Assembly: GCA_964498835.1 (NCBI GenBank)
Contig: CAZCIX010000009.1
Location: forward strand, 1 to 56,093
Direction of reading: 5' to 3'
Origin: JAGKXB01 sp964498835
GTDB taxonomy: Bacteria; Pseudomonadota; Gammaproteobacteria; Burkholderiales; Burkholderiaceae_D
Length of the DNA stretch: 56,093 nucleotides
In this document: piece by piece, positions 9,395-18,418 of the stretch
Layout of the letters: each line of letters begins with the position of its first letter
Position numbering within the stretch: position 1 is the first letter of the stretch
Notes under the pieces: model-generated
What the model was told of the DNA's origin: nothing
Databases searched by the model: none
Seen by the model: the letters and a program-made list of their open reading frames with translations, nothing else
Position numbers and translations under genes: made by a program

Positions 9395-9862
9395 ATGGAT
9401 ACAGTAGAAATATTTACCGATGGTGCCTGCAAAGGTAACCCCGGCCCCGGAGGCTGGGGAGTCCGCCTAGTAGCAAGAGAGCACAGCAAAGAATTCTTTG
9501 GCGGCGAACGCAATACCACCAATAACAGAATGGAATTAACCGCCGTCATTCAAGCCTTAAGCGTCCTAAAACGCCCCTGCAAAATCGTTTTACATAGCGA
9601 TAGCCAATACGTTCTGAAAGGGATTACAGAATGGATGACTGGTTGGAAAGCACGCGGCTGGAAAACTGCCAGCAAAGCACCCGTTAAGAACGTCGATCTA
9701 TGGCAAGCGCTTGATGCCGCGCAAGCCAAACACCAAATTCAATGGCAATGGGTAAAAGGACATGCAGGACATGAAGGCAATGAACGCGCTGATACGTTGG
9801 CTAATTTGGGGGTGGAATCTGTGCTACAAGAGTTGCAAAGTGACAACATAACAAATTGGTGA
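9395..9862 (+). CDS. rnhA: Ribonuclease HI
   Basis: 155 residues, the usual size. It degrades the RNA strand of RNA-DNA hybrids (primer and R-loop removal). All four catalytic acids are in context: Asp in IFTDGACKGNPGPGGWG, Glu in NNRMELTAVIQAL, Asp in LHSDSQYVLKGI and Asp in GNERADTLAN. The handle region WMTGWKARGWKTA and the His loop KGHAGHEGN are also present. In many Burkholderiales dnaQ follows; here the next gene is the convergent ygfX-like one. Confidence 0.96.
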   Translation: MDTVEIFTDGACKGNPGPGGWGVRLVAREHSKEFFGGERNTTNNRMELTAVIQALSVLKRPCKIVLHSDSQYVLKGITEWMTGWKARGWKTASKAPVKNVDLWQALDAAQAKHQIQWQWVKGHAGHEGNERADTLANLGVESVLQELQSDNITNW

Positions 9863-9879
9863 ACATTAGATGTACTAGC

Positions 9880-10404
9880 TCACACTTCACTCTTATTAGA
9901 ATCATGGGAGTTTCCTGCAATCCAGCGACATGCAACCAATAACATCCGAAATGATTGCGAAGGAACAGAGTTAGGCAAAACACACAATATATGCTTACGC
10001 CCAGTATCCGACTGCAAGCATAGTAGTAACAAACTAGGCCATAGAGTCGAGCCATCCATCATAGATACAATTTCGCCATTATTACCATGATCGTCATGAC
10101 TATCATCATGAATGAAATATGCAGTAAGACGAATTTGGCCGATGTTAGAAATGTCAATCCGGTACGTTTTGATAGGCTTGAAAAGGTAAACAATACAATT
10201 CACTACAACCACAATAGAAACGCTGATTATCACCATTCTGGAAAGAAAAGGGAAACAACCTATCCTATCCATACAGATCAAGATAGCAAAAAACACTGTC
10301 AACACACCAATGGCGCAAACCATTAGTCGCAACAATTTAGAGGACTTTACAAGAACAGAGACTGCGATCGACATGCATTGCATCATACGGCATACGTCGA
10401 TCAT
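9880..10404 (-). CDS. YgfX/CptA-like small membrane protein (tentative)
   Basis: About 174 residues, with several possible ATG starts in the first 11 codons. Two membrane spans lie near residues 25-45 and 53-76, followed by a soluble part with MDGSTLWPSLLLLCL and a C-terminal ILCVLPNSVPSQSFRMLLVACRWI. This layout (V-x-PS-like start, paired helices, DGxW-like segment, LLPD-like segment with FRRLR-like helix) resembles the YgfX family. The location just downstream of fabF, where YgfX-like genes precede the rpoE cluster in Oxalobacteraceae, agrees with that. Codon use and composition are unremarkable. Assignment is by weak pattern plus context. Confidence 0.5.
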   Translation of the reverse strand: MIDVCRMMQCMSIAVSVLVKSSKLLRLMVCAIGVLTVFFAILICMDRIGCFPFLSRMVIISVSIVVVVNCIVYLFKPIKTYRIDISNIGQIRLTAYFIHDDSHDDHGNNGEIVSMMDGSTLWPSLLLLCLQSDTGRKHILCVLPNSVPSQSFRMLLVACRWIAGNSHDSNKSEV

Positions 10405-10452
10405 GACATTGTTTTACATCGTTAATTGTTTACATACATGATATAAAACAAA

Positions 10453-10485
10453 TGCCCCAATAAGCACACTGCACTTATTGGGGCA
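10453..10485 (-). terminator. Rho-independent terminator of the fab operon
   Basis: Perfect 12-bp stem (TGCCCCAATAAG / CTTATTGGGGCA) with a 9-base loop, followed on the minus strand by TTTGTTTTAT. It lies about 40 bp after the fabF stop. Confidence 0.85.
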
Positions 10486-10527
10486 CTTGCTATGTATGTT
10501 TTATACGTTTTTATATTCTGGGAAAAC

Positions 10528-11778
10528 TTAGGGTGCCTTAGCAAAAACTAGCGTTCCGTTTGTTCCACCAAAACCAAACGAGTTTTTCACAGCAACATCA
10601 ATCGACATCTCACGTGCAGTGTTAGCACAATAATCGAGATCACAAGCCGGATCTTGATTAAAGATATTGATCGTAGGAGGGGAAACTTGATTGTGCAATG
10701 CAAGCACTGTAAAAACCGATTCCAAACCACCAGCACCGCCCAATAAATGACCAGTCATGGATTTGGTTGAATTGACTACGATTTTCTTGGCATGCTCACC
10801 CAAAGTACGCTTAATCGCCACAGTTTCAGCTACATCACCCAACGGTGTGGAGGTGCCATGCGCATTCACATAATTCACTTGATCAGGATTAATTTGTGCA
10901 TTCTTCATGGCAGCGATCATGCAACGGCTAGCACCGCTTCCATCTTCCAACGGTGCAGTCATATGATATGCATCAGCACTCATACCAAAACCCAGCAATT
11001 CTGCATAAATCTTGGCACCACGTGCTTTTGCATGTTCGTATTCTTCCAATACCATCACACCAGCACCCTCACCGAGCACAAAACCATCACGATCCTTGTC
11101 CCAAGGACGGGAAGCTGTAGCAGGATCGTCATTGCGTGAAGACAGCGCACGCGCCGAAGCAAATCCACCCAAACCCAACGGCGATACGGTTGATTCAGCA
11201 CCACCAGCGATCATGACATCAACATCACCATACTCAATCATACGTGCAGCTGCACCAATGCAATGTAAACCCGTAGAGCAGGCAGTCACAATTGCAAGAT
11301 TAGGGCCTTGCAAACCATATTTGATCGACAGGTGACCAGAAATCATATTGATAATTGATGCTGGCACAAAGAACGGAGAAATACGACGTGGGCCACGTTT
11401 TTCGAGCTCAGCATGCGTGGCTTCAATCAATGGCAAACCACCAATACCAGAACCCACATTGACACCAATGCGGGTAGCATTTTCTTCCGTCACTACCAAA
11501 CCAGAATCTTGCATCGCCTGCATACCCGCAGCGATGCCGTAATGGATAAAAGCATCCATATGACGCGCTTCTTTGGCTGGAATATAATCTTCGATGTTAA
11601 AACCCTTCACTTCGCCAGCAAAATGCGTTGTGTAAGGAGTTGCATCAAATTTCGTGATAGTCGCAATACCGGATTTGCCAGCCAGAATTGCATCCCAAGC
11701 AGTGGCAACAGTATTACCGACTGGGGATACACATCCCAAACCGGTAATGACGACACGACGTTCGCGTGATCGGCTCAA
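10528..11778 (-). CDS. fabF: 3-oxoacyl-ACP synthase II
   Basis: 416 residues, full length. It catalyses condensation of acyl-ACP with malonyl-ACP in fatty-acid elongation (including the C16:1 to C18:1 step). The Cys-His-His triad is present: Cys in IVTACSTGLHCIGAAARM, His in NAHGTSTPLGD and His in SMTGHLLGGAGGLE. The C terminus has the expected NSFGFGGTNGTLVF. Last gene of the leftward cluster yceD-rpmF-plsX-fabH-fabD-fabG-acpP-fabF, 26 bp after acpP and followed by a strong terminator. Confidence 0.97.
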   Translation of the reverse strand: MSRSRERRVVITGLGCVSPVGNTVATAWDAILAGKSGIATITKFDATPYTTHFAGEVKGFNIEDYIPAKEARHMDAFIHYGIAAGMQAMQDSGLVVTEENATRIGVNVGSGIGGLPLIEATHAELEKRGPRRISPFFVPASIINMISGHLSIKYGLQGPNLAIVTACSTGLHCIGAAARMIEYGDVDVMIAGGAESTVSPLGLGGFASARALSSRNDDPATASRPWDKDRDGFVLGEGAGVMVLEEYEHAKARGAKIYAELLGFGMSADAYHMTAPLEDGSGASRCMIAAMKNAQINPDQVNYVNAHGTSTPLGDVAETVAIKRTLGEHAKKIVVNSTKSMTGHLLGGAGGLESVFTVLALHNQVSPPTINIFNQDPACDLDYCANTAREMSIDVAVKNSFGFGGTNGTLVFAKAP

Positions 11779-11804
11779 ACGATTCTCCTAAAATCAGTCA
11801 GAAA

Positions 11805-12044
11805 TTACGATTTAACGTGTGCAGTAGCGTAATCAATTGCCTGCTTCACAGTGGTAATTTTTTCAGCTTGCTCGTCAGGAATTTCCATTTCGAATTCATC
11901 TTCGAGTGCCATTACCAGCTCAACTGTATCGAGCGAATCAGCGCCTAGATCCTCAACAAAAGAAGATTCAATTTTAATATCAGCTTCAGCAACACCTAGT
12001 TGTTCAGCAACAATTTTCTTAACGCGTTGTTCGATATCAGACAT
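11805..12044 (-). CDS. acpP: Acyl carrier protein
   Basis: 79 residues, acidic, with the phosphopantetheine attachment motif GADSLDTVELVMALEDEF (Ser of DSL). It carries growing acyl chains for FabF, FabG, FabH and PlsX, all encoded next to it. A 134-bp gap upstream of its start is the longest inside the fab cluster and may carry an extra promoter, as expected for a protein needed in very high amounts. Confidence 0.97.
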   Translation of the reverse strand: MSDIEQRVKKIVAEQLGVAEADIKIESSFVEDLGADSLDTVELVMALEDEFEMEIPDEQAEKITTVKQAIDYATAHVKS

Positions 12045-12178
12045 ATTTTTACCTTAATAAGAGTGTAAAAGTGTATAAGAGTGTTACAGAAAGTGCGCGC
12101 ATTCTATCAGGTTTGCGCAAAAAAATATAAAAACGTTTAATGCTACTAACTACTAAGTTACTACTAACTACTTCGTAC

Positions 12179-12925
12179 TTAATTCATATACATTCCACCG
12201 TTCACATGCAAAGTGGAACCCGTAATATAAGCCGCTTGTGGCGATGCCAAAAACGCGACAGCTGCAGCAATATCAGCTGGCAAACCTAAGCGACCCAAAG
12301 GAATTTGTTGCAGCAAAGTCGCGATTTGCGTTTCATTCAGCGATTTAGTCATGTCGGTGTCGATAAAGCCCGGTGCAATGCAATTGACCGTGATGTTACG
12401 ACTACCTATTTCACGCGCCAAAGCACGGCTCATCCCAGCAACACCTGCTTTTGCAGCAGCATAATTCATTTGCCCAGGATTGCCCATAGAGCCAACCACT
12501 GAGGTGATATTAATAATACGGCCATGCTTGGCCTTCATCATGCCGCGCAATACAGCACGCGACAGGCGTCCAACTGCAGTCAAGTTGGTAGCAATAACGC
12601 TATCCCACTCTTCGTCTTTCATGCGCATGGCCAACTGATCCTGAGTAATGCCGGCGTTGTTGACCAAAATAGACACACTGCCGTATTCCTTTTGCACCAC
12701 ATCCAACACATTGTTGCAGTCTGCAGCATCGTTCACATTCAGCACTAATCCTTTGCCACAATCGGGGCGGATAGCAGTCAAATATTCCGAAATAGCCGCA
12801 GCACCCGCTTCTGATGTGGCCGTGCCCAATACGATTGCGCCTTGTGCAGCTAACTCCAGAGCAATTGCTTTTCCAATGCCACGCGAAGCGCCTGTTACCA
12901 ACGCTATTTGATTGTTTAAACTCAT
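12179..12925 (-). CDS. fabG: 3-oxoacyl-ACP reductase
   Basis: 248-residue short-chain dehydrogenase. The NADP-binding motif is TGASRGIGKAIALELA, followed by NNAG in LVNNAGITQDQL, catalytic Ser in ITSVVGSMGNPGQMN and the Y-x-x-x-K pair in YAAAKAG. The C terminus is STLHVNGGMYMN. Reduces beta-ketoacyl-ACP in the elongation cycle. Its ATG overlaps the fabD stop by 4 bp, so the two are translationally coupled. Confidence 0.97.
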   Translation of the reverse strand: MSLNNQIALVTGASRGIGKAIALELAAQGAIVLGTATSEAGAAAISEYLTAIRPDCGKGLVLNVNDAADCNNVLDVVQKEYGSVSILVNNAGITQDQLAMRMKDEEWDSVIATNLTAVGRLSRAVLRGMMKAKHGRIINITSVVGSMGNPGQMNYAAAKAGVAGMSRALAREIGSRNITVNCIAPGFIDTDMTKSLNETQIATLLQQIPLGRLGLPADIAAAVAFLASPQAAYITGSTLHVNGGMYMN

Positions 12926-13881
12926 GCCAAATCCTCGTTTAAAAGTGACAATACCTTGTCTAAAGATGCTTGATCGGTCACAGCATCTGGAATCAATTCG
13001 CCATTAATACGCTTGGTCAATCCCATCAACACTTTTCCTGGACCGCATTCAATGACATGCGTGATACCTTGCGCTGCCAATTTTTGCACTGTCTCGACCC
13101 AACGCACTGGGCTAGCCGCCTGGCGCACCAACGCATCTTTGATACCCGCTGGATCGTTCAACATCGCAACGTCGACGTTGTTAATGAGAGGAATTTGCGG
13201 CGCGGAGAAATGCAAATCTGCCATATAAGTACGCAAACGGTCAGAAGCTGGTTTTAACAAAGAAGAATGGAATGGCGCGGATACCGGCAAAATTAAAGCG
13301 CGCTTAGCACCTTTTGCTTTAGCGATTTCACACGCACGCTCAACTGCGCTTTTATGACCAGCAATGACAACTTGAGCTGGCGCATTAAAATTAACGGCCT
13401 CTACAACTTCCGCTACGTTACTTGCATTAAGCGCGGCCTCTACACACACCGCTTGCACGCCTTCATCAGGCAAACCAAGAATAGCCGCCATCGAACCTTG
13501 TCCCACTGGCACCGCCTCTTGCATAACTTGCGCCCGAAAACGCACTAGCGGCAAGGCATCGCGAAACGCAATCACGCCTGCTGCCACCAATGCAGAGTAC
13601 TCACCCAAACTATGACCAGCAACCATGCTAGGCTCTTTACCGCCAGCAGCTATCCACGCGCGATACAAGGCCACTCCCGCTGTCAACATCACCGGTTGGG
13701 TATTGGTGGTCAAATCGAGATCTTCTTTTGGCCCTTCGTGTATCAATTTGTGCAAATCAAATTTCAATACATCCGAAGCTTCAGCAAGGGTTTGCTGCAC
13801 GGCAACGTTGTCACTCAAACCATCCAACATGCCAATAGCTTGTGAACCTTGTCCAGGAAAAACAAATGCAAATTTAGTCAT
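12922..13881 (-). CDS. fabD: Malonyl-CoA:ACP transacylase
   Basis: 319 residues. It loads malonyl from CoA onto ACP. FVFPGQGSQAIGM at the start, nucleophile motif GHSLGEYSALVAAG (Ser), active-site His in SAPFHSSLL and oxyanion Gln in the PGQGSQ segment. Overlaps fabG by 4 bp and follows fabH by 31 bp. Confidence 0.97.
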   Translation of the reverse strand: MTKFAFVFPGQGSQAIGMLDGLSDNVAVQQTLAEASDVLKFDLHKLIHEGPKEDLDLTTNTQPVMLTAGVALYRAWIAAGGKEPSMVAGHSLGEYSALVAAGVIAFRDALPLVRFRAQVMQEAVPVGQGSMAAILGLPDEGVQAVCVEAALNASNVAEVVEAVNFNAPAQVVIAGHKSAVERACEIAKAKGAKRALILPVSAPFHSSLLKPASDRLRTYMADLHFSAPQIPLINNVDVAMLNDPAGIKDALVRQAASPVRWVETVQKLAAQGITHVIECGPGKVLMGLTKRINGELIPDAVTDQASLDKVLSLLNEDLA

Positions 13882-13912
13882 TTAATGCTCTTTACGAATA
13901 TTAAAAATTTAA

Positions 13913-14899
13913 TTACATACGTACCAACACGGCGCCCCAGGTAAAACCACCACCCACGCCTTCCATCAACACATTCTGTCCTGACTGAATACGACCATCG
14001 CGAACCGCGACATCTAAAGCCAACGGAATGGATGCAGCAGAAGTATTACCATGCTGATCAACAGTGACGATCATTTTCTCCAAAGACAAATTCAACTTTT
14101 TAGCCGTACCTTGCATAATCCGAATATTGGCTTGGTGTGGAACGAGCCAATCAAGCTGATCAGCCGTCATCTTGGCGCTTTCCAAGACCTCGTTCGCCAC
14201 TTTTTCAAGCACCGACACAGCAAGCTTGAATACGCCAGGTCCGTCCATTCTCAAAAAAGCACTGCCTTGAACATCACCACCATTCAAATTCCCTGGCAAA
14301 CAAAGAATATCGGTATGACGACCATCGGCATGCAATTTGGTGGCTAATATGCCGGGTTGATCAGAGGCGCTTAACACCACCGCTCCCGCACCATCACCAA
14401 ACAAAACACAAGTGGTTCTGTCATTGAAATCCAATATTTTGGAAAAGACTTCCGCTCCGATTACCAAGACATTTTTGTGCGTACCGGATTTAATAAAGCT
14501 ATCAGCGATCGATAAAGCATAAATAAAACCGCTACATACAGCTTGCACATCCAGCGCTGGGCAGCCATTTTCGATACCAAGTTTGCGTTGCACAACACAG
14601 GCAGTGCTTGGAAATCCACCTAGAAAATCAGGGGTAGACGTCGCCAAGATAATTAAATCAATATCGTTGACTGCCAGACCCGCCATTTGAATCGCACGTT
14701 GACTAGCTTCTACAGCGAGATCGCTAGACTGTTGATCCGGTTCAACATAATGACGCGCTGCGATGCCGCTGCGTGAAACGATCCATTCATCCGATGTTTC
14801 GACACCTTTGGCGGCTAGTTGATCAGCAAGAATCTGATTCGTGATTCGTTTGGGAGGAAGAGCACTACCGGTACCGATAATTTTGCTGAAAATAGTCAT
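13913..14899 (-). CDS. fabH: 3-oxoacyl-ACP synthase III
   Basis: 328 residues. It starts fatty-acid synthesis by condensing acetyl-CoA with malonyl-ACP. Catalytic Cys in DVQAVCSGFIYAL, His in WLVPHQANIRIM and Asn in QHGNTSAASIPLAL. C terminus GGGFTWGAVLVRM. Start ATG chosen for the family N terminus TIFSKIIGTGSALPP. Downstream of plsX in the fab cluster. Confidence 0.97.
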   Translation of the reverse strand: MTIFSKIIGTGSALPPKRITNQILADQLAAKGVETSDEWIVSRSGIAARHYVEPDQQSSDLAVEASQRAIQMAGLAVNDIDLIILATSTPDFLGGFPSTACVVQRKLGIENGCPALDVQAVCSGFIYALSIADSFIKSGTHKNVLVIGAEVFSKILDFNDRTTCVLFGDGAGAVVLSASDQPGILATKLHADGRHTDILCLPGNLNGGDVQGSAFLRMDGPGVFKLAVSVLEKVANEVLESAKMTADQLDWLVPHQANIRIMQGTAKKLNLSLEKMIVTVDQHGNTSAASIPLALDVAVRDGRIQSGQNVLMEGVGGGFTWGAVLVRM

Positions 14900-14940
14900 A
14901 TTGTTTTAATCGCCGAGTTTGGTTTAACTGCTATTTGCTA

Positions 14941-15978
14941 TTAAGACTGACCGTCATGAGGCATTAGCCCCTGCATTTTACTGGCAATACGCGACATTAC
15001 ATCGTACTTCACCGCATCAAATGCGCGTTTGATCGCCCATTCGTAAGAATAAATATCAGCACTGCCATGGCTTTTAAATACCAAGCCCCGCAAACCCAAC
15101 AAGCTGGCACCGTTATAACGAGAGGGATTTAATCGACGTGCAATTCTCTTTAAAGCAGCGCGTGCGAACAATGCGCCTAATAAACTGAACACGCTGCTTT
15201 TGAGCTCCGTTGTCAGCACACTTTTAAAGAAACGCGCCAAACCTTCCGATGCTTTTAAGGTGATATTACCGACAAAACCATCGCACACCACGATATCGGT
15301 GGTGCCTTTAAAAATATCACTGCCTTCAACATTGCCGTAAAAATTGAGCATGCCACTCGCATGATCGGCACGCAACAACTCGGCGGTTTGCTTGACGACT
15401 TCAGTGCCTTTGATGTCCTCTGAACCAACATTCAACAAACCAATGGTTGGTTTTGCGACGTCTTCCATAGCTGCCACCAAAGCCGATCCCATGATAGCGA
15501 ATTGGTGTAAATGATGCGGCTCGCAATCCACATTGGCACCCAAATCCAGCATATAAGTTGGGCCACCTTTTTGATTGGGAAGAATGCTGCAAATCGCAGG
15601 ACGTTCAACACCCGACATAGTTTTCAAGACATAACGAGAAATCGCCATCAAGGCACCCGTATTACCAGCAGAAACGCAGGCTTTCGCCTTTTCGTCTTTG
15701 ACCAATTGGATAGCAACACGCATGGAAGAATCTTTTTTGCGGCGCAAGGCCACTTCCAGCGCATCATCCATCGTGACGACTTCAGAAGCGTGCAATATGC
15801 TTAAACGCGGATGATTAAGTGCTTTGTGCTTTTGCAATTCGGCACGAATCTGATCCTCCAAGCCGACCAAAATCAGCTCAGCATCAGGCTCACGATTAAC
15901 AAAAGAAATAGCGGCAGGAATAGTGACAGGCAGGCCATGATCGCCGCCCATACAATCGATAGAAATTTTAATGGTCAT
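14941..15978 (-). CDS. plsX: Phosphate acyltransferase PlsX
   Basis: 345 residues. It makes acyl-phosphate from acyl-ACP, the first step toward phosphatidic acid in the PlsX/PlsY route. N-terminal MTIKISIDCMGGDHG, then CVSAGNTGALMAISRYVLKTM, VDCEPHHLHQFAIMGS, VCDGFVGNITLKASEG and a C terminus with SHGSADIYSYEWAIKRA. All are standard. Sits between rpmF and fabH as in most proteobacteria. Confidence 0.96.
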   Translation of the reverse strand: MTIKISIDCMGGDHGLPVTIPAAISFVNREPDAELILVGLEDQIRAELQKHKALNHPRLSILHASEVVTMDDALEVALRRKKDSSMRVAIQLVKDEKAKACVSAGNTGALMAISRYVLKTMSGVERPAICSILPNQKGGPTYMLDLGANVDCEPHHLHQFAIMGSALVAAMEDVAKPTIGLLNVGSEDIKGTEVVKQTAELLRADHASGMLNFYGNVEGSDIFKGTTDIVVCDGFVGNITLKASEGLARFFKSVLTTELKSSVFSLLGALFARAALKRIARRLNPSRYNGASLLGLRGLVFKSHGSADIYSYEWAIKRAFDAVKYDVMSRIASKMQGLMPHDGQS

Positions 15979-16092
15979 TTCTTGATTTAAAAGCTTACGC
16001 CAAGCGGATTACGGCTTAGATTCGGCATGCTTCAAAATGACGTAAAGATAAAAATTGCAGCAAAAGAGTGAAACCAAAAACCCTAAAAATTA

Positions 16093-16119
16093 CATGGGTG
16101 CAAATGCGTTGCACCCATG
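16093..16119 (-). terminator. Terminator-like hairpin after rpmF
   Basis: Perfect 11-bp stem (CATGGGTGCAA / TTGCACCCATG) with a 5-base loop. On the minus strand it is followed by TAATTTTTAGGGTTTTT. It lies 38 bp after the rpmF stop and would attenuate read-through into plsX, separating ribosomal-protein from lipid-gene expression. Confidence 0.65.
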
Positions 16120-16156
16120 GACATTAGTATCGCTGATATCGGTGATATCAATATGA

Positions 16157-16336
16157 TTAATCGTTTTTAGTTTTGAGAACTTTGCGACCACGATAGTAGC
16201 CATTTGGGCTGATGTGGTGACGTAGATGGGTTTCACCCGTGGTTGGCTCTGTACTCAATTGAGGCGCAACCAAGAAATCATGTGCGCGATGCATACCACG
16301 TTTGGATGGGGATTTTTTATTTTGTTGAACAGCCAT
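16157..16336 (-). CDS. rpmF: 50S ribosomal protein L32
   Basis: 59 codons. The protein begins MAVQQNKKSPSKRGMHRAHD and continues to HHISPNGYYRGRKVLKTKND, the typical bL32 pattern. The gene lies between yceD and plsX, the conserved arrangement. The zinc-binding Cys pairs of some L32 forms are absent, as in most beta- and gammaproteobacteria. Confidence 0.96.
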   Translation of the reverse strand: MAVQQNKKSPSKRGMHRAHDFLVAPQLSTEPTTGETHLRHHISPNGYYRGRKVLKTKND

Positions 16337-16444
16337 GACAACTCCTAAAATACAATTAATACAGCGAATACAATTTCAGATGCGCAAAAATAAGCCCGTT
16401 ATTCTAACACGTTAATTACAACATGAACGTAAGTTATTAACGTT

Positions 16445-16939
16445 TTAACGCTTCAATGTTTTCAGAATAGCAAATTGCGATTCTTTTTTGTTTTTGTGTT
16501 CTTGCAACAACACAGAATCAGGACACACCACATGCTTGGTTGACAAAGGTAAAGCCAACAAAGCTTCGTCTTCTATCAATTCCACCACATCCAGTGTTTT
16601 GCTGGCGACAATGACATCCACAGCGTCATCATCCAACGTCATTTCCATGTCGTCCGCACGCCCTTCATCCGGCGCCAACACCAAGACGGATTCAGAAGCA
16701 ATCTTAAATTCAAGTGGTGTCAAACAACGTTGGCACACTAATTGCACCACGCCAGAAACGGTGAGCGTCAACTGCGGATAAGAGAATTTCCCAACACCAC
16801 CTTGCAACGACCAATGTATAAATCCATCGGCATTAACGCACTCTTTGTTCAAACGGCTTAAATCGGCCAATGCGATTTCACCCTCACGACGCTCGTTGAG
16901 ACGACTGAATTCGATCGCGTCTATCGTAAAAACATTCAT
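16445..16939 (-). CDS. yceD: YceD/DUF177 large-subunit rRNA accumulation protein
   Basis: About 164 residues. DUF177 family: LVCQRCLTPLEF in the middle (the CxxC the family is known for), the acidic stretch DDDAVDVIV and a C-terminal PLSTKHVVCPDSVLL followed by a basic tail FAILKTLKR. The protein is needed for normal 23S rRNA levels in bacteria and plants. The ATG at 16939 (MNVFTIDAIEF) is preferred to the GTG three codons upstream because it matches the family start. First gene of the yceD-rpmF-plsX-fab cluster, divergent from maf. Confidence 0.92.
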   Translation of the reverse strand: MNVFTIDAIEFSRLNERREGEIALADLSRLNKECVNADGFIHWSLQGGVGKFSYPQLTLTVSGVVQLVCQRCLTPLEFKIASESVLVLAPDEGRADDMEMTLDDDAVDVIVASKTLDVVELIEDEALLALPLSTKHVVCPDSVLLQEHKNKKESQFAILKTLKR

Positions 16940-17008
16940 ACAACTCACTTACCCTGCCAGACAAACCTGCGATAATAGCAGTTTTTCCTTATACCTCAAA
17001 GACTTAGT

Positions 17009-17629
17009 ATGTCATCCGAACCACATTCTCTGCATCGTTTAATCCTTGCCTCCAGTTCCCCGTATCGCAAAGAATTGCTCTCCCGCCTGCGTTTTCCATT
17101 TGAAACCATGGTGCCCAATATTGATGAAACAGCACATGTGGATGAAACACCTCCCACCACAGCATTGCGTCTGGCCAAAAATAAGGCGGCGGTCATCGCT
17201 AGCCACGCACCGGGCGCACTCATCATTGGATCAGATCAGGTAGCAACGCTGGATGGCGAGCAAATCGGCAAACCGGGCAACCACGACAACGCACTGCGAC
17301 AATTGCAAAAAATGCGTGGTCGCAGCGTGATTTTTCATAGCGCTCTGTGCCTATTAGATAGCAGAAAACATCCAGAAGAAGATGCCGCCATACAACTTGA
17401 AAACGTCACCACGCTCGTTACTTTCAGGAATCTTTCCGATCAAGAATTGGATGCCTATTTACGTATCGAACAACCCTACGATTGCGCTGGTAGTGCGAAA
17501 AATGAAGGCCTGGGTATCGCTTTGATTGAAAAAATCGAAAGTACCGATCCCACCGCCCTCACCGGCTTGCCATTGATTGCGCTTAGCACCATGTTGCGTC
17601 GTGCTGGCATGCCGTTTTTTACTGCTTAA
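17009..17629 (+). CDS. yceF: Maf-type nucleotide pyrophosphatase (YceF subfamily)
   Basis: 206 residues. Maf proteins hydrolyse non-canonical nucleotides; the YceF branch prefers 7-methyl-GTP. Diagnostic segments: ILASSSPYRKELLSRL at the N terminus, catalytic IIGSDQVATLDG, GKPGNHDNALRQLQKM, and EQPYDCAGSAKNEGLG. The E-Q-P-x-D-C-A form (rather than K-x-G-A-Y) marks the YceF subgroup. Divergent from yceD, the same neighbourhood as in E. coli. An upstream promoter must lie in the 60 bp between them. Confidence 0.92.
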   Translation: MSSEPHSLHRLILASSSPYRKELLSRLRFPFETMVPNIDETAHVDETPPTTALRLAKNKAAVIASHAPGALIIGSDQVATLDGEQIGKPGNHDNALRQLQKMRGRSVIFHSALCLLDSRKHPEEDAAIQLENVTTLVTFRNLSDQELDAYLRIEQPYDCAGSAKNEGLGIALIEKIESTDPTALTGLPLIALSTMLRRAGMPFFTA

Positions 17630-17656
17630 ATTTTAAATAAATATCAATAATCCAAT

Positions 17657-18412
17657 ATGCCCGGTATTCTTTATCTCATCCCCAACACGCTAGGTATCAC
17701 TGACATTCCAGCCGACGATCAGCTTGCACACATCATTCCTGAACAGGTGCAAAAAATAACGGCGCAGCTCGATTACTTTATTGCCGAAAATGCCAAAACA
17801 ACACGGGCATTTTTGAAGTTGATCGCCAACCGCCACCCGCTTGCTAAACCATTGCAGGAAATTCATATTGCAGAGCTTAATGTCAACACCGACAGTGGCA
17901 AACTACCCGCTTTGTTGGCACCTCTTTTAAACAATCAAAATGCGGGTTTGATTTCAGAAGCCGGAGTCCCGGCTGTGGCAGATCCTGGTGCAAATCTAGT
18001 GCAGCTGGCGCACAAAAATGGCATCAAAGTCCAACCGCTAGTTGGTCCCTCGTCTTTATTGCTGGCCATCATGGCGAGCGGTTTAAATGGCCAGAGTTTT
18101 GCTTTTAACGGCTATTTGCCGAACGATGCAGCGCAACGCGGCAAACGCATCAAAGAGCTAGAACAGCGTTCCAAGCATGACAAACAAACGCAGATTTTTA
18201 TTGAAACTCCCTACCGCAATCAGGTTTTGCTGGAAGCGTTGATTTCACATTGCCAGCCCACCACCTTGATCTGCGTTGCAACGGATTTGAGTTTGCCAAC
18301 CGAATCCATCCAAACCCTTCCAGCAGCAAAATGGCAAAACATGCTGTCGTCCGGCAAAGCGCCTGATTTTCATAAAAAGCCGACTGTGTTTTTGTTTTTG
18401 GCGGCTTATTAA
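17657..18412 (+). CDS. RsmI/YraL-like SAM-dependent methylase
   Basis: 251 residues of the tetrapyrrole-methylase superfamily, related to 16S rRNA 2'-O-methyltransferase RsmI. Start GILYLIPNTLG, SAM-site loop AGLISEAGVPAVADPGANLVQLAH, then PLVGPSSLLLAIMASGLNGQSFAFNGYLP, and ETPYRN. It differs from canonical RsmI (no PxGN-D-ITLRA start) and belongs to the shorter paralogue found next to maf in beta- and gammaproteobacteria. Substrate not established. Starts 27 bp after maf and probably shares its transcript. Confidence 0.85.
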   Translation: MPGILYLIPNTLGITDIPADDQLAHIIPEQVQKITAQLDYFIAENAKTTRAFLKLIANRHPLAKPLQEIHIAELNVNTDSGKLPALLAPLLNNQNAGLISEAGVPAVADPGANLVQLAHKNGIKVQPLVGPSSLLLAIMASGLNGQSFAFNGYLPNDAAQRGKRIKELEQRSKHDKQTQIFIETPYRNQVLLEALISHCQPTTLICVATDLSLPTESIQTLPAAKWQNMLSSGKAPDFHKKPTVFLFLAAY

Positions 18413-18418
18413 TTCTAA

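Noticed and set aside
12120..12178. Short repeated ACTACTAACTA pattern before fabG end
   Set aside because: Low-complexity, too short to call a repeat or regulatory element.
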